Positions 17,792 to 27,249 are shown, numbered from the stretch's first letter. The stretch is DNA of 64,000 nucleotides from Pseudomonas azotoformans (GCF_900103345.1 NZ_LT629702.1:2232001-2296000); one strand, 5' to 3'. Notes: generated from the letters alone by a model not told the origin. Made by a program: numbers and translations.

Positions 17792-18943
17792 ATGACCGTG
17801 GCCTTGACCTCCATCAGGATCAGCACCGACTTCGACAGTGGCAATATCCAGGTACTGGATGCCCACGACGCCTATCAGTTATTGCTGGCCATCAAACCCG
17901 ACACACGCAGCCCACATTACCAATGGTTCCACTTCAAGGCCGAAGGCATGCACGTGGGTCATACCCACACCTTTCGCCTGAGCAACGCGGGTAAATCGTC
18001 CTACCCACACGCGTGGAGCGGCTACAACGCCGTGGCCTCCTATGACCACGTCAATTGGTTCCGGGTGCCGTCGCGCTTCGATGGGGAAATCCTGCATATC
18101 AGTTTGGAAACCCGTGAGAAGCTAGCCTGGTTCGCCTATTTCGAACCCTATAGCCGTGAGCGCCACGACTGGCTGATCGAGCAGGCCCTGAGTCGCGCCA
18201 ATACCCAGTTGCTGGCCACCGGCAAAAGTGCCGAAGGCCGTGACATCCAACTGCTGCGTCGCGGCAAAGGCGGCGAAGGTCGGCGCAAGATCTGGATCAT
18301 CGCCCAACAGCATCCCGGCGAGCACATGGCCGAATGGTTCATGGAAGGCATCATCGAACGCCTGCAACAGGACGGTGACGCCGAGCTGAAAAAACTGCTG
18401 AAAGCTGCCGACCTGTACCTGGTGCCCAACATGAACCCGGACGGTGCCTTCCACGGCCACCTGCGCACCAACGCCATGGGCCAGGACCTCAATCGCGCCT
18501 GGCAGAGCGCCAGCCAGGAGATCAGCCCGGAGGTATTGTTCGTCCAGCAACAGATGGAAAAGTACGGCGTCGACCTGTTTCTCGATATCCACGGCGACGA
18601 GGAAATCCCCTACGTCTTCACCGCCGGCTGCGAAGGCAACCCGGGGTACACCCCACGCATCGAGGCATTGGAAAAACATTTCCGCAGCCACTTGAGCGCC
18701 CTGACCCGCGACTTCCAGACCACCCACGGCTACACCCGCCACCTGCCGGGCGAAGCCAACATGACCCTGGCGTGCAACGCGGTAGGCCAGAAATACGACT
18801 GCCTGTCCCTGACCCTGGAAATGCCCTTCAAGGACAACGACGACGCGCCCAACCCGAAGACCGGCTGGTCCGGCGAGCGCTCCAAGCAGTTGGGCAAGGA
18901 CGTGCTGAGCACGGTGGCCGATATCGTCAACGTGCTGCGCTGA
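17792..18943 (+). CDS. M14-family cytosolic-type zinc carboxypeptidase
   Basis: A 383-residue metallocarboxypeptidase of the cytosolic carboxypeptidase (CCP/AGBL-like) branch, without signal peptide. An N-terminal beta domain (about 1-120) precedes the catalytic domain. Zinc ligands are His174 and Glu177 (QQHPGEHMAEW) and His267 (LFLDIHGDEE); the catalytic Glu343 is in LTLEMPFKDN, and substrate-binding NPDGAFHGHLRTNAMGQDLNRAW is present. P. aeruginosa has a structurally characterised homologue of this type. The physiological substrate is unknown; eukaryotic relatives deglutamylate proteins. Confidence 0.9.
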   Translation: MTVALTSIRISTDFDSGNIQVLDAHDAYQLLLAIKPDTRSPHYQWFHFKAEGMHVGHTHTFRLSNAGKSSYPHAWSGYNAVASYDHVNWFRVPSRFDGEILHISLETREKLAWFAYFEPYSRERHDWLIEQALSRANTQLLATGKSAEGRDIQLLRRGKGGEGRRKIWIIAQQHPGEHMAEWFMEGIIERLQQDGDAELKKLLKAADLYLVPNMNPDGAFHGHLRTNAMGQDLNRAWQSASQEISPEVLFVQQQMEKYGVDLFLDIHGDEEIPYVFTAGCEGNPGYTPRIEALEKHFRSHLSALTRDFQTTHGYTRHLPGEANMTLACNAVGQKYDCLSLTLEMPFKDNDDAPNPKTGWSGERSKQLGKDVLSTVADIVNVLR

Positions 18944-18961
18944 CGCCCTCTCCCACCGGCA

Positions 18962-19501
18962 TCACTCTTGGGTGCCGGTCATGCTCTGCAACACGCCGTC
19001 GCGGCGGATCAACCCATGGAACAACGCCGCCGCCAGGTGCAACAGCACCGTCAGGAACAGCAGGTAGGCGAGATAACCGTGGGCCTTGCGCAGCACCGCG
19101 AACAACGGCGCATCCGCGCCCACCAGTGCCGGCAGTTGCACCGAACTGCCGAGCATCACCGGGTCGCCCGCCGCCGAAATCATCGCCCAGCCCAGCAGCG
19201 GCAATACCAGCATCAAGGCATACAGCAGCACATGGGACGCCTTGGCCGCCAACACTTGCCACAGTGGCAAGTCGGTGGGCAATGGTGGCTGACGGGTGGC
19301 GAAACGCACCATCAGGCGCACGATCACCAGCGCCAGAATCGCGATGCCCAGCGGCTTGTGCAGGTGGATCAACCACTCATGCCGCTCCGAGACAGACGCC
19401 GCCAGGCCCGCACCGATAAACAGCATGGCGATGATCATCAGCGCCATCAGCCAGTGCAGCAAACGCGCCAGCGGGGCAAAAAACCGTGGTTGGGCATTCA
19501 T
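18962..19501 (-). CDS. Cytochrome b561 family protein
   Basis: A 179-residue inner-membrane protein with four predicted helices (starting about residues 9, 45, 90 and 145) and histidines placed for two b hemes (LLHWLMALMII, WLIHLHKPLGIAILALVIVRL, HVLLYALMLVLPLLGWAMISAAG, KAHGYLAYLLFLTVLLHLAAAL). It can pass electrons from ubiquinol to a periplasmic partner. The start overlaps the end of the catalase-like peroxidase by 4 bp, so it is the second gene of that operon and the likely electron donor. Confidence 0.88.
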   Translation of the reverse strand: MNAQPRFFAPLARLLHWLMALMIIAMLFIGAGLAASVSERHEWLIHLHKPLGIAILALVIVRLMVRFATRQPPLPTDLPLWQVLAAKASHVLLYALMLVLPLLGWAMISAAGDPVMLGSSVQLPALVGADAPLFAVLRKAHGYLAYLLFLTVLLHLAAALFHGLIRRDGVLQSMTGTQE

Positions 19502-20580
19502 GGCTTCGACTCCTGAGGGGCGCTGTGCAACGGGCCGACTTCACCGGCGCGACGCAGGTAGGAACTGGCATACGCCGCCGAACGTGCCGCCAGCAACGGG
19601 TCATTGGACGCTTCGATGCCACTGGGCAGAATCAGCGGGTCGAAGTTGATGTCGCGGCAATCACCGTCCGCCTGCGGCTGGCTACTTTGCAGCACCAGGG
19701 TCCCGGCATTGATGACTTTATGCTCGCCAGTCCAGGCCTTGCTCGCATCGTCCAGTGGGTCACCCGGGTTGGCCAGGGTCATGTTCAACTGCCAGCGCAA
19801 CGGCCCGGTAGCCAGGCGCTGGACCAGGTCTTTTTCCAGGTAATCACTCCCCGCCGGGGCGACGTCGCCCGCCGCGTCCTGACTCTGCGGCACCACACCC
19901 CAGCGCACGGCCTGGCGCTTGCCATCGGCCCCTACCAGGTAAAACGCGTTGATACCGTTGTAGGTTTCAGTCGCATAACTGGCCGAAGGCTTGGCAGTCT
20001 TGACCCACGCCATGAACGGCGCGGTCTCGGGGTGGGCAGCAAAAAACGCCGGCATGCTCGCCGGGTTCGGCTTGCCGGTAGCGGGCTCCGGAGCACCGGC
20101 CTTTAGCATCTGGTAGAACGCCTCGGGCGTGCCCACCGGGAACACCGGCATGCTGTTCATGCCGGTGCGCCATTGCTGGCCGTTGGCCTGGGTGAACTGC
20201 ACGGCAAAACTGCGGATCGGCACACTGCTGTCGGGCGCGTAAGGGTTACCGCTGGGCAAGGCAAAGCGGCCGATCATTGGGGTCTTGGCCTCGCTGAACA
20301 CTTGGGCACTGGAATAGGTGCGGGCTTCGGGCGTGCTCTCGAAATACCCGGCGACGCAGATGCCTTTGGCATGGTTACGCCGAAAACCCGGGTGCACGCC
20401 ATTGTTGGTTTCCAGCGCGTTGACCAGGGTTTTAGGACGCAGGCGCTGTGGGTCGAGGGTGCCGTTGACGTAGGCAAAGGCCCCCGCCACAACCGCAACC
20501 ACGGCACCGATACCCGCCAGGCGCGCGATCAGGCTCGCGATGCTCAACGGAGGACGGGGCGGTGATGAGTGATCTACCAT
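19498..20580 (-). CDS. Catalase-family (SrpA-like) peroxidase, membrane-anchored or exported
   Basis: A 360-residue minimal catalase-fold heme protein. Residues about 12-38 form a hydrophobic N-terminal signal or anchor (SLIARLAGIGAVVAVVAGAFAYVNG), placing it in the periplasm. Distal-site residues are seen as His70 (GFRRNHAKGICVAG) and Asn142 (TGMNSMPVFPVG). It is shorter than true catalases (about 480) and fits the catalase-related peroxidase group. ATG 20580 is chosen (MVDHSSPPRP). Divergent from an ECF sigma gene, and coupled to cytochrome b561: a periplasmic peroxide-defence module. Confidence 0.88.
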   Translation of the reverse strand: MVDHSSPPRPPLSIASLIARLAGIGAVVAVVAGAFAYVNGTLDPQRLRPKTLVNALETNNGVHPGFRRNHAKGICVAGYFESTPEARTYSSAQVFSEAKTPMIGRFALPSGNPYAPDSSVPIRSFAVQFTQANGQQWRTGMNSMPVFPVGTPEAFYQMLKAGAPEPATGKPNPASMPAFFAAHPETAPFMAWVKTAKPSASYATETYNGINAFYLVGADGKRQAVRWGVVPQSQDAAGDVAPAGSDYLEKDLVQRLATGPLRWQLNMTLANPGDPLDDASKAWTGEHKVINAGTLVLQSSQPQADGDCRDINFDPLILPSGIEASNDPLLAARSAAYASSYLRRAGEVGPLHSAPQESKP

Positions 20581-20746
20581 GAAGGAACTCCAGGCCAAAG
20601 GCCTTAGGGGTGAACATAAGGTCGGAGCATTGAGACGAACGCCGATCGGCTCTATTCCCTGGCCCTGGATTTATTTTCACGCACGGGGAATAACCCTCAA
20701 CGGCGCACGTCTCTCTAATCCCAGCGTAGTGACCAGCCAGATTCCC

Positions 20747-21253
20747 ATGCATGAACTCGACGAACCGTTACGTGAACTCATCCCCAGGCTGCGGCGCTTT
20801 GCCGTGTCCCTGACCCGTAACGCCAGCAGCGCCGACGACCTGGTGCAGTCGACCCTGGAGCGGGCGATCATCAGTTGGGCCGATAAACGTGTCGAAGGCG
20901 ACTTGCGCGCCTGGTTGTTCTCGATCCTCTACCGGCAATTCCTCGATGCCCACCGCCGCACCCGGCGCTATGCGCGCATGCTGGAATTCTTTACCGGGCG
21001 TGACGATGCGCAGCCGTCGGTTGAACGCACGGTGATCGCCCAATCGACCCTGCAAGCCTTCGATCAGCTCAACACCGAGCAGCGCGCCCTGCTGCTGTGG
21101 GTCTCGGTCGAAGGCTTGAGCTACAAGGAAGTCGCCGAGATCCTCGATGTGCCCCTCGGCACGGTGATGTCACGCCTGTCCCGGGCGCGCCAAGCCCTGC
21201 GTCAACTCAGTGATGGCGAAATTGCCAGCCCTTCCCTGCGGATACTCAAATGA
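20747..21253 (+). CDS. ECF-family RNA polymerase sigma factor
   Basis: A 168-residue sigma factor with region 2 (about residues 10-75; LVQSTLERAIISWADKRVEGDLRAWLFSILYRQFLDAHRR) and region 4 (about 105-160; LLLWVSVEGLSYKEVAEILDVPLGTVMSRLSRARQAL). The frame is open upstream; ATG 20747 (MHELDEPLRELIPRL) matches the family. Its stop overlaps the anti-sigma gene by 4 bp. It probably drives the divergent catalase/cytochrome b561 operon in response to oxidative stress, inferred from arrangement. Confidence 0.9.
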   Translation: MHELDEPLRELIPRLRRFAVSLTRNASSADDLVQSTLERAIISWADKRVEGDLRAWLFSILYRQFLDAHRRTRRYARMLEFFTGRDDAQPSVERTVIAQSTLQAFDQLNTEQRALLLWVSVEGLSYKEVAEILDVPLGTVMSRLSRARQALRQLSDGEIASPSLRILK

Positions 21254-21987
21254 TCAGCCTGCCCCCCAGCGAACGCGATTTGCATGCCTACGTCGATCAC
21301 CAACTGCTGGAGAGTGATCGCCGTATCGTTGAAACCTACCTGGCGGCGCACCAGGACGTTGCCGCCCAGGTCCACGCCTGGCAGCACGACGCGCAGTTGC
21401 TGCGTGCCGCGTTGGGCGGTGCCCTGCAGCAACCGGCCAACCCGGACCTGGACCCGGCGCTGATCCGCCAGCGTATCAAGCGTCAATCACGCCGCCACTT
21501 CGCCACGGCAGCCGTGCTGCTGATCGCTGTCAGCCTCGGCGGTGTCGGCGGCTGGCACGCCCGTGAAGTCAGCCAGCCGGCCCAACTGCCGATGGCCGAT
21601 GCGATGCAGGCGTTCCGCTTGTTTGCCCAGGACGGCATCATGCAGGCCGACTACAAAGGCCAGGGCGGCGGCACGATGCAGGCCTGGCTCGACCGCTATT
21701 TCAACCAGGCCCACCGCCTGCCTGACCTGAGCGCGTCGGGCTTCACGCCGGTCAGCGGGCGCTTGCTCACCACCGAGCAAGGCGCCGCCGCCATGGTGCT
21801 GTACGAAGACCCGCAAGGGCGGCGCATCAGCTTCTACATCCGCCCGCCAGGCCCGGAAAACGGCTTCCTGCCGCGTGGCAGCCGCAGTGCCGATGGCTTG
21901 CAGGCCCAGTACTGGTCCGGTGCCGGCTACAACTATGCGGTGGTCAGCCCGGCAGATCAGCCCACCCCGGCGATGTTGAAGTTCTAG
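21250..21987 (+). CDS. Membrane-anchored anti-sigma factor
   Basis: A 245-residue protein: N-terminal cytoplasmic anti-sigma domain (residues 1-70, LPPSERDLHAYVDHQLLESDRRIVETYLAAHQDVAAQVHAW), one transmembrane helix (about 84-101, FATAAVLLIAVSLGGVGG) and a periplasmic sensor domain (about 110-245). The zinc-binding HxxxCxxC of ZAS-type factors is absent. Overlap with the sigma gene by 4 bp shows they act together. The stop codon overlaps that of the convergent pilus tip gene through the palindrome CTAG. Confidence 0.88.
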   Translation: MISLPPSERDLHAYVDHQLLESDRRIVETYLAAHQDVAAQVHAWQHDAQLLRAALGGALQQPANPDLDPALIRQRIKRQSRRHFATAAVLLIAVSLGGVGGWHAREVSQPAQLPMADAMQAFRLFAQDGIMQADYKGQGGGTMQAWLDRYFNQAHRLPDLSASGFTPVSGRLLTTEQGAAAMVLYEDPQGRRISFYIRPPGPENGFLPRGSRSADGLQAQYWSGAGYNYAVVSPADQPTPAMLKF

Positions 21988-22958
21988 AAACCCACGTCGA
22001 GTACCACGTTGTCGAGGTAGGTGCCGGCGGGCGGTGTGGTTTGATCGGTGTAGATCCTGGCGTTGTAGTTGAACACCTGGCTGCCGATACCCAGGCCATT
22101 GCCGGGGTTGACCTCGGCGCTGGAACTGTCGCGCCGCGCCGCGCCCACGCTGCCCCAGCGCGTGGTGCCGGCGCTTTTGAAGATGTCGTAGGCCAGGTAG
22201 TTGGTGCCTGAGATCATGCGCCGCCGCCCGCCCACACTGACAGCGTTCTGGCCGTCGCTCAGGCCCACGCTGTAGGCACTGCCCTTGGTGCAGGAAACAC
22301 TGATGGTCTGGCCGGTGACAGCGGTGAACCCGCTGATAACGGGCGCACTGCCAAAACTGATATTGGGCGCGGTGATCTGGCAGTCATTGGTGACGGTCAT
22401 GCTCACGGTCAGGAGCTTGACTTGGGGAGTCAGGTTCTTGTCGCGCAATACGCACAAGTTACCCACCCCCAGGCCAATGCAATAATCCCAGGTCCATGCA
22501 ACGCTGAGGACTTCGGTATACACCCCGGCCGCCACATTGGTCCCGGTAATACTGCCCACGTAAAGCGGCAGGTTCTTGCTGCCCGGCCCCGTCAAAAGCC
22601 CCGCGCTTGTCGCAATGCCATTGGGGCCGAAATCGAACTGGAGCCCGCGTGTAATAGGGAACGTGGTGGTGTTATTGCCATACAGCGTATAACCGATCAC
22701 ATCCCCCGTGGGGCCGACCATGCCGCTGGTGGTCGAGGTGATCGTGGCATAGAAGTGGTCACTGGTGCCGAGGGCAATCAGTGAAGCGGTGCAGCTCAAC
22801 CCGCCGTTGAGGGTCGAACTGTTTTGCGTCGTGGTGCGTACGTTGATCGAACTCACCGAGCCAAAACTCACCGGGGCCGTCGCCACCGTCGAACACAGCG
22901 CCATTGCCTGCCCCGAGCACACCATCCCGAGGAGCGGCAGCCAGCCCACGCGTCTCAT
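21984..22958 (-). CDS. Csu-type pilus tip subunit, two spore-coat-U domains
   Basis: A 324-residue exported protein (signal MRRVGWLPLLGMVCSGQAMA). It contains two SCPU domains: the N-terminal half (about 20-165) is the predicted receptor-binding domain and the C-terminal half (about 175-324; TNDCQITAPNISFGSAPVISGF ... GTYLDNVVLDVGF) is the pilin-type domain. This two-domain layout matches CsuE of the archaic chaperone-usher pili, the tip adhesin. ATG 22958 overlaps the usher stop by 4 bp, which decides the start. Last gene of the operon. Confidence 0.87.
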   Translation of the reverse strand: MRRVGWLPLLGMVCSGQAMALCSTVATAPVSFGSVSSINVRTTTQNSSTLNGGLSCTASLIALGTSDHFYATITSTTSGMVGPTGDVIGYTLYGNNTTTFPITRGLQFDFGPNGIATSAGLLTGPGSKNLPLYVGSITGTNVAAGVYTEVLSVAWTWDYCIGLGVGNLCVLRDKNLTPQVKLLTVSMTVTNDCQITAPNISFGSAPVISGFTAVTGQTISVSCTKGSAYSVGLSDGQNAVSVGGRRRMISGTNYLAYDIFKSAGTTRWGSVGAARRDSSSAEVNPGNGLGIGSQVFNYNARIYTDQTTPPAGTYLDNVVLDVGF

Positions 22959-25312
22959 TGGCACACCAACGGCCCGATCAGCGGCACGCCTTGTTGCTGC
23001 TCGTCGACCTCGAATCGCGCCTGGCACGTACGCCCTTCACCCAGCGTGACCTGCAAGGTGTTATGCGCCGAGAGGTTCTCCAGGTACACCAGGCCGTCCC
23101 AGCCAACCACCGCCTGCTGGTTGCTTTGCTCGTGCACCACCAGGCTGCCCAAGGGCAATTCCTGATGCTGGGTGTCCACCAGGGTAACGCTCGCCGCGAG
23201 TACCCGGCGCAATGGAAACTCCAGCAGGTAGCCACTGCCACGGCGCACCGACACACGTTGTTCCACATTCGGGCTCTGCACATTGAGCGGCAGGTTCAGC
23301 GGATCGATTTCGTACTTGGCGCGGTAGTACGCGCTGCTCCACGGCACCAGGAGATGCCCATTACGGTCGGTTTCGCCCACCAGCTGGTTCTCGTAGCGCA
23401 CCGGGATACCGGCGAAACCCTGGGTACTCACTACCACAAAGGCATCACTGATACGGTTGGCGGCAAAGGTGTCGCCACCCATCCACACCAGCGAGCCGCT
23501 GGCATCCGCCCAGCGAGTCTCGGCATCGCTGCTGCCGTACACGCCGGCCTGCAGCTGCACCGACTGCAAGCGCCAGGTCAGGTCGGCCTGCCGATACGCC
23601 GCGCCATCGCCCTGGGCATAACCGAGGTTGTAGCCCACCCCGCCCTCGCTGGGCACCGCGCTGCTGTAATTGAGGCGCTGGCGACTGGCGCCGTCCTTGC
23701 TGCGCTCGGTGCTCAAGGCCAGGCTGCCGTTGAGGTCGAACGGAATCACCAATTGCGCCTGCATCGCCCAATTGCTGTCGCCGATCTCGCGGTTGGCCGA
23801 CAGGTAGAAACTGGTATTGCGCCACAGCGGTTTGCTCCAGCTCAGGTTGAGCAGCCGCGTGCGCGAATCGTCCGCCGCCTGCACGTCGAAATAGCCCATG
23901 CCCAGGCTGCCGAAACGCTCAAGGTTGAGGCTCAGGGTCACCTGCTCGCTGCGTTTGCTGAGGCTCGCGTAAGCGGTGTCGACCAGGGTCAGGTCGGCGT
24001 ACTCGTCGTGTCGTTCCACCCGCTGATAGGACAGGCTGTAGCGCGTGCTGTTGTACTGATACCCCAGGCTCAGTTGCTGGCCGCTACGCCCTTCAAATCG
24101 GCTTTGGCTGACGGCGGCATTGAGCACGCCGAGGTTGCCCAGCCGCAGGTTGCCACCCAGGCCGCCCAGCGTCAGGTCGGTGGAGGCTTCGGCATGGCTC
24201 TCCAGGGTCAAATTGTCGGAATAACCATAACGAAAGGTACCGCTCGCCACGCCGGGGCCGTAGGCGAAGTCCTTCAGGGTGTACTCCCGGCGCAAGGTGC
24301 CGGCGGCCACCGAAAAATCCGTCAGGCCTTTTTGCAACAGGGTGCTGGTCACATAGAACGGCACGGTGGTCGACACCTGGCGACCCAGGGCGTCAGTCGT
24401 CACCACCACCGCTTCGCCCGCTCCGTTGATAAACGGCACGTTGGTCAGGGTGTAGGGCCCCGGTTGCAACTGCGCGCTATCGGATTTGTAGCCATTGATA
24501 AACAGGTCCACCGACGACGGCACCGCGGCCTCACCGGCAAATTGCGGCAGGGGGTAAGTCACCAGGTCCGGACGCACCGCGAAGTCCCGCGAGAACTGCA
24601 CACCGCCGAGGCGCACCGAACTGCTCCAGGGCAAGGCGCCGCTGATCACGTCACCGGCTTCGTAGGTCAGCAGCCGCTCATCATCGGAGAAGCGCCAGGT
24701 AGTGTCATAGCGCCGGTAGCCGTTGTTGAACGTACTGCTGCTGACGCCGTCGGCCAAGGTCTGGCGGTACTGGCCGGTATTGGACAAGGTGCCCCAGTGA
24801 TCGAACAGTCGCACTTCGTTCCAGGCGGCGAGGTAGCTGCCGCCTTCGTCTGTGTCGTTGAAATACAGGTCATAGTTGAGCAAAGCGCCAAAGCTGCTCA
24901 TTGCCTGGGTGCGCGGGTAGGTGTTGCGGTTGCCGATAAATTGTTCCTTCAGCCACGACGGCGGCACATCCAGCAGCAGGCGCTGGCCGTTGCTGTCGTA
25001 ATCGCTGTGCAGGCCGGGGATCGTGTCCAGCGCCACGCTGCCGCTCAATTCGCCGGGCAGCTTCATGCCCACGTCCTGCAGCGCGCTGGCCGGCACATAG
25101 AGTTGCCCGGCCCGTTGATCGACCGCGATAACGCGGCCGGTGTCCATCTGATTGACCACCAGCTCCAGAAACAACTGTGCATCGGCGACAGCCTCCATAC
25201 TGCTCGGGGGCGGAGGCAGGTCGCCAGCCACGCCCGGAAGCGCAACCATTGCACCGCCCAGCCCGCCCACCACCGACAGCCATAGACTGCGAGCCAGACC
25301 ACGACTCACCAT
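22955..25312 (-). CDS. Archaic (Csu-type) fimbrial outer-membrane usher
   Basis: A 785-residue usher with signal peptide (SLWLSVVGGLGGAMVALPGVAG), N-terminal periplasmic domain (VVNQMDTGRVIAVDQRAGQLYVPASAL), the large barrel with a plug domain (around YTLTNVPFINGAGEAVVVTTDALGRQVSTTVPFYV) and C-terminal domains ending with paired cysteines (GEGRTCQARFEVDEQQQGVPLIGPLVCQ). It receives chaperone-subunit complexes and secretes the pilus. An ATG at 25342 is possible, but AAGGA ahead of ATG 25312 favours the shorter form. Homologue of CsuD. Confidence 0.92.
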   Translation of the reverse strand: MVSRGLARSLWLSVVGGLGGAMVALPGVAGDLPPPPSSMEAVADAQLFLELVVNQMDTGRVIAVDQRAGQLYVPASALQDVGMKLPGELSGSVALDTIPGLHSDYDSNGQRLLLDVPPSWLKEQFIGNRNTYPRTQAMSSFGALLNYDLYFNDTDEGGSYLAAWNEVRLFDHWGTLSNTGQYRQTLADGVSSSTFNNGYRRYDTTWRFSDDERLLTYEAGDVISGALPWSSSVRLGGVQFSRDFAVRPDLVTYPLPQFAGEAAVPSSVDLFINGYKSDSAQLQPGPYTLTNVPFINGAGEAVVVTTDALGRQVSTTVPFYVTSTLLQKGLTDFSVAAGTLRREYTLKDFAYGPGVASGTFRYGYSDNLTLESHAEASTDLTLGGLGGNLRLGNLGVLNAAVSQSRFEGRSGQQLSLGYQYNSTRYSLSYQRVERHDEYADLTLVDTAYASLSKRSEQVTLSLNLERFGSLGMGYFDVQAADDSRTRLLNLSWSKPLWRNTSFYLSANREIGDSNWAMQAQLVIPFDLNGSLALSTERSKDGASRQRLNYSSAVPSEGGVGYNLGYAQGDGAAYRQADLTWRLQSVQLQAGVYGSSDAETRWADASGSLVWMGGDTFAANRISDAFVVVSTQGFAGIPVRYENQLVGETDRNGHLLVPWSSAYYRAKYEIDPLNLPLNVQSPNVEQRVSVRRGSGYLLEFPLRRVLAASVTLVDTQHQELPLGSLVVHEQSNQQAVVGWDGLVYLENLSAHNTLQVTLGEGRTCQARFEVDEQQQGVPLIGPLVCQ

Positions 25313-25383
25313 GGCGTTGTGTCCTTCAATGGACATCTCCATCCGTTTAAATCCCGGGGCGTTCCTGCCCCGTTACCGGCTTG

Positions 25384-26172
25384 TTACCGCTGCGGCGCGA
25401 GGCTCTCCAACTGCGGTGCGCCGTTGACCCTGACCTGCAGCGGCTGGTCTGCCGACAGCGCTTGCGGCACCGGCCAGCGCATGCTGGCGCCCGGCAGCAC
25501 GTAGCCCAACAGGCCATCCACCAAGGGGCGTGTCTGCCCGCCCTGCTTGAATGCGGCATCGGTCAGGCGCGCATGCACAGCGCCCTGGTTGCGCACTTCG
25601 ATGTAGTCGCGCCCTGCTACCGTGACCTTGTGCCAGCTCAAATCCGGTTTGCCCGCGCCCTTGGGGTCACGCTGACGTGTGCTGTCCTCCTTGTTCCACA
25701 GGCCCGCGCCGTAGGCGAACAGCGGCACCGAATAACGCATCTGAAAGCGGATCGCCGCTGCGGTGTTCTTGCCTTCCGGCGGCGTAGGCACCTGCAAGGG
25801 TGAAGGGATTTCATCGATGATGATGCGGTAGGCCAACTCTTGCCCCGGTGGTACTTCGCGGGTGCGGGTCAGGCGTACCAATTGTTTCTGCCCCGGCTCG
25901 ATCCGCGCGACGGGCGGGCTGCCGATCACATCACGCTGGTTCTGGTATTGCTCCTCGAAACCACGCTGGCTCCAGGCAAACACGCGAATCTGCAGGCTCG
26001 CGGTTTCGGTCCCACGGTTTTCCAGCCACAGCGCGCTCGCCTGTTGATCGGCCTCCAGCACCGGGTCGATGGGCCAGATCAGCACCGAGCTGGCCGCCTG
26101 CACAAGCCCCGCCGTGCACACTGCACTCAAGGCAATACCCGCGGCCCACAACCGCCGGGATGGTGAACGCAT
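25384..26172 (-). CDS. Csu-type periplasmic pilus chaperone
   Basis: A 262-residue PapD-like chaperone of the archaic type (CsuC-like). Signal peptide to about residue 26 (GIALSAVCTAGLVQA), then two Ig-like domains: domain 1 with VLIWPIDPVLEADQQASALWLENRGTETASLQIRVFAW and the subunit-binding segment LVRLTRTREVPPGQELAYRIIIDEIP; domain 2 from about residue 140. It caps pilin subunits by donor-strand complementation. Lies between the last minor subunit and the usher. Confidence 0.92.
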   Translation of the reverse strand: MRSPSRRLWAAGIALSAVCTAGLVQAASSVLIWPIDPVLEADQQASALWLENRGTETASLQIRVFAWSQRGFEEQYQNQRDVIGSPPVARIEPGQKQLVRLTRTREVPPGQELAYRIIIDEIPSPLQVPTPPEGKNTAAAIRFQMRYSVPLFAYGAGLWNKEDSTRQRDPKGAGKPDLSWHKVTVAGRDYIEVRNQGAVHARLTDAAFKQGGQTRPLVDGLLGYVLPGASMRWPVPQALSADQPLQVRVNGAPQLESLAPQR

Positions 26173-26197
26173 AACCCCACTCCTTATACCGATAGCC

Positions 26198-26686
26198 TTA
26201 CCACGTCAGCTGCACCTGCAGCGTGTCGCTGTATGTCCCCCCAGGCTGATTGCCCGGCAATTGCACCCGCCCGTAGATCGGCAGGCTGATGTTGTTCGCA
26301 TCGCTGTAGGCCACGTTGACGCTCTGGCCGATCCCCAGGCTCTGACTGAACGCCGCATCCTGAAACAACTGGTAAGCCACCCGCGCGCTACCGCTATTGA
26401 GCTGCAGATTGCGCCCGGTGCTGCTGTGCTGCCCGCCGTCGACGCTCATGCTCAGCGTCACCCCCGGCGTGCACTGCAAGGTCACGCCCCCCGTCAGCGC
26501 CGCCGTGACCGTGCTGGTGGCCAGGGCCGAATAACTGCCATAGGTCAGCGCACCATAATTGGAGCTGCCGCCCACGATCAGGCAGCCCGGGATGATGGTC
26601 GCGCTCACCTGGAAACTCTGGCTGGTCACCGCCGACAACGGCAACGGCACCGCCAGCCCACAGGCCAGCAACGCTCTGAGCCACAT
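26198..26686 (-). CDS. Spore-coat-U-domain pilus subunit
   Basis: A 162-residue exported single-domain SCPU pilin (signal MWLRALLACGLAVPLPLSA). Core strands FQVSATIIPGCLIVGGSSNYGALTYG and the C-terminal donor-groove end QPGGTYSDTLQVQLTW are typical; two cysteines (PGCLI, LQCTPG) can form the family disulfide. Fourth subunit gene of the operon, immediately before the chaperone gene. Confidence 0.87.
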   Translation of the reverse strand: MWLRALLACGLAVPLPLSAVTSQSFQVSATIIPGCLIVGGSSNYGALTYGSYSALATSTVTAALTGGVTLQCTPGVTLSMSVDGGQHSSTGRNLQLNSGSARVAYQLFQDAAFSQSLGIGQSVNVAYSDANNISLPIYGRVQLPGNQPGGTYSDTLQVQLTW

Positions 26687-26688
26687 TG

Positions 26689-27240
26689 CTAGAACGTCAG
26701 TTCCACGGCCACGGTGTCGGTGTAGGTGCCTGCCGGCAGCCCCGCCTTGCCCACCGCCCGACCATAGAGGTTGACGGTCTGCGCCACGCCGGTACTGGTG
26801 GCGAGGGTGATCACACCGTCAATCGCCAGCAGCGCGGAATGGCCGCTGTCGGTGTAGAAATCGTAGGGCACGAAGTTGCCCGCACCGTCGGCCAATGCAC
26901 GGCTGCCACCGGGGGACGCGCCATCATGGGCACCGGCGCGTACCTTGACCGCTGGCGTAGTGCCACTAGAACACAGGATCGACAACGCGCCACCGGTACC
27001 CGTACCGCCAAGCAACTGGGCATCGGCGTTGGTGAACAGGCTGTTGGTGGTGCCGAAATTCAAGCTACCGAAGTTCAACCCGGTAGCCGCGCCCGAACCG
27101 TTGACCTGGCAACTGGCGATCAATATCAGGCTGGAGGTGATCTGCCCGGTCACCGTAGTTGCGGCATTGAGGCTGGAGGCCATTGCCAGGCCCAGCGCAC
27201 ACACACCCAATCGCGAAACAAGTACATGCATGGTTTTCAT
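26689..27240 (-). CDS. Spore-coat-U-domain pilus subunit
   Basis: A 183-residue exported SCPU pilin (signal to about residue 26, MASSLNAATTV region). Cysteines in IASCQVNGSG and ILCSSGT and the C-terminal end LPAGTYTDTVAVELTF match the family. Two base pairs separate it from the next subunit gene and 9 from the preceding one. Its glycine- and alanine-rich make-up and full strand set would suit a major shaft subunit, but relative abundance cannot be read from sequence. Confidence 0.87.
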   Translation of the reverse strand: MKTMHVLVSRLGVCALGLAMASSLNAATTVTGQITSSLILIASCQVNGSGAATGLNFGSLNFGTTNSLFTNADAQLLGGTGTGGALSILCSSGTTPAVKVRAGAHDGASPGGSRALADGAGNFVPYDFYTDSGHSALLAIDGVITLATSTGVAQTVNLYGRAVGKAGLPAGTYTDTVAVELTF

Positions 27241-27249
27241 CCTCTTGAG

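Noticed and set aside
22904..25285. 793-codon frame antisense to the usher gene
   Set aside because: Shadow of the usher; His/Gln/Ala-rich translation typical of reverse frames in GC-rich DNA.
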